In this document: positions 63,880 to 64,000 of the stretch, one piece after another | Position numbering within the stretch: position 1 is the first letter of the stretch | Layout: each line of letters begins with the position of its first letter | NCBI RefSeq assembly: GCF_000384965.1 | Contig: NZ_CM001844.1 | Span: 345,341-409,340 of the forward strand | DNA length: 64,000 nucleotides | From: Bartonella bovis 91-4 | Lineage (GTDB): Bacteria; Pseudomonadota; Alphaproteobacteria; Rhizobiales; Rhizobiaceae | Direction of reading: 5' to 3' | Program-made: the position numbers and the translations under genes | The notes under the pieces: model-generated | Seen by the model: only the letters and a program-made list of their open reading frames with translations | What the model was told of the DNA's origin: nothing | The model's database searches: none

Positions 63880-64000
63880 ATCACTCTCCTTTTATTCTCA
63901 TATTATCAAATCAGGTAGATTTTTATAAAGTCAAGAGTAAGTTAACATAATCATGCTGGGCTTGCGAAAATTATAGATATTGGTTATGTCGAAAGGGAAT

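Noticed and set aside
63980..64000. Start of a further gene (ATG near the window end)
   Set aside because: Only about five codons remain, too few to judge.

Overview
The window is a low-GC, AT-rich alphaproteobacterial chromosome segment and is almost certainly from the genus Bartonella (species not resolved). The genus call rests on three things: the ialA-ialB pair (Nudix hydrolase plus small secreted IalB protein), a BadA/Vomp-type trimeric autotransporter with a matching C-terminal anchor, and Rhizobiales-type gene neighbours such as an Omp10-like lipoprotein, a cysteine-free Fur, and secA followed by ppiC-argJ-mutT. Coding density is moderate, with several AT-rich non-coding stretches of 0.3-1 kb. 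I saw no rRNA, tRNA, CRISPR array, insertion sequence or prophage.

Layout. 1-4957 is a surface-protein locus: the 3' part of a large trimeric autotransporter built of near-identical 432-bp repeats, a second 5'-truncated autotransporter copy, and an IalB-family secreted protein whose start codon overlaps the stop of that copy. About 1 kb without a recognisable gene follows. 5947-11926 is housekeeping: rlmE, obgE, proB-proA, nadD, rsfS, rlmH. 12034-15850 is an envelope and virulence cluster: EnvC-like protein, ctpA, ialA (rppH) and ialB, closed by a good terminator. 16185-25258 holds yggT, a DUF167 gene, ppa, typA, mgtE, an M3 oligopeptidase and a lytic transglycosylase. 25530-33393 holds galU, kdsD, an omp10-like lipoprotein, a degenerate NtrC-type regulator, a ClsC-type phospholipase D protein and guaB. 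33565-38929 holds a new-looking 49-residue basic ORF, a tandem universal stress protein, an RsmB-family methyltransferase, guaA and a GDPD phosphodiesterase.

39033-46206, on the minus strand, carries two ABC importer operons: ugpBAEC for glycerol-3-phosphate or its diesters, and a znuCBA-type zinc/manganese system with two Zur-like sites around its promoter. 46833-50575 is the class Ib ribonucleotide reductase operon nrdHIEF behind an NrdR-like palindrome. prmC, prfA, fur and secA follow on the minus strand, then ppiC, argJ, mutT and a TcyP-like cystine transporter on the plus strand. The window ends with a BioC-like methyltransferase, comF (with a nine-G tract at its ribosome binding site), grxC and ubiG.

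Functionally, most of the window is core metabolism, translation and envelope biogenesis. The accessory signals are concentrated in the adhesin locus, and I did not find a convincing new multi-gene system. The best leads for follow-up are the repeat array with its truncated paralogue, the degenerate response regulator, the 49-residue ORF, the predicted Zur and NrdR sites, the poly-G tract before comF, and several unexplained hairpins in gene-free stretches.
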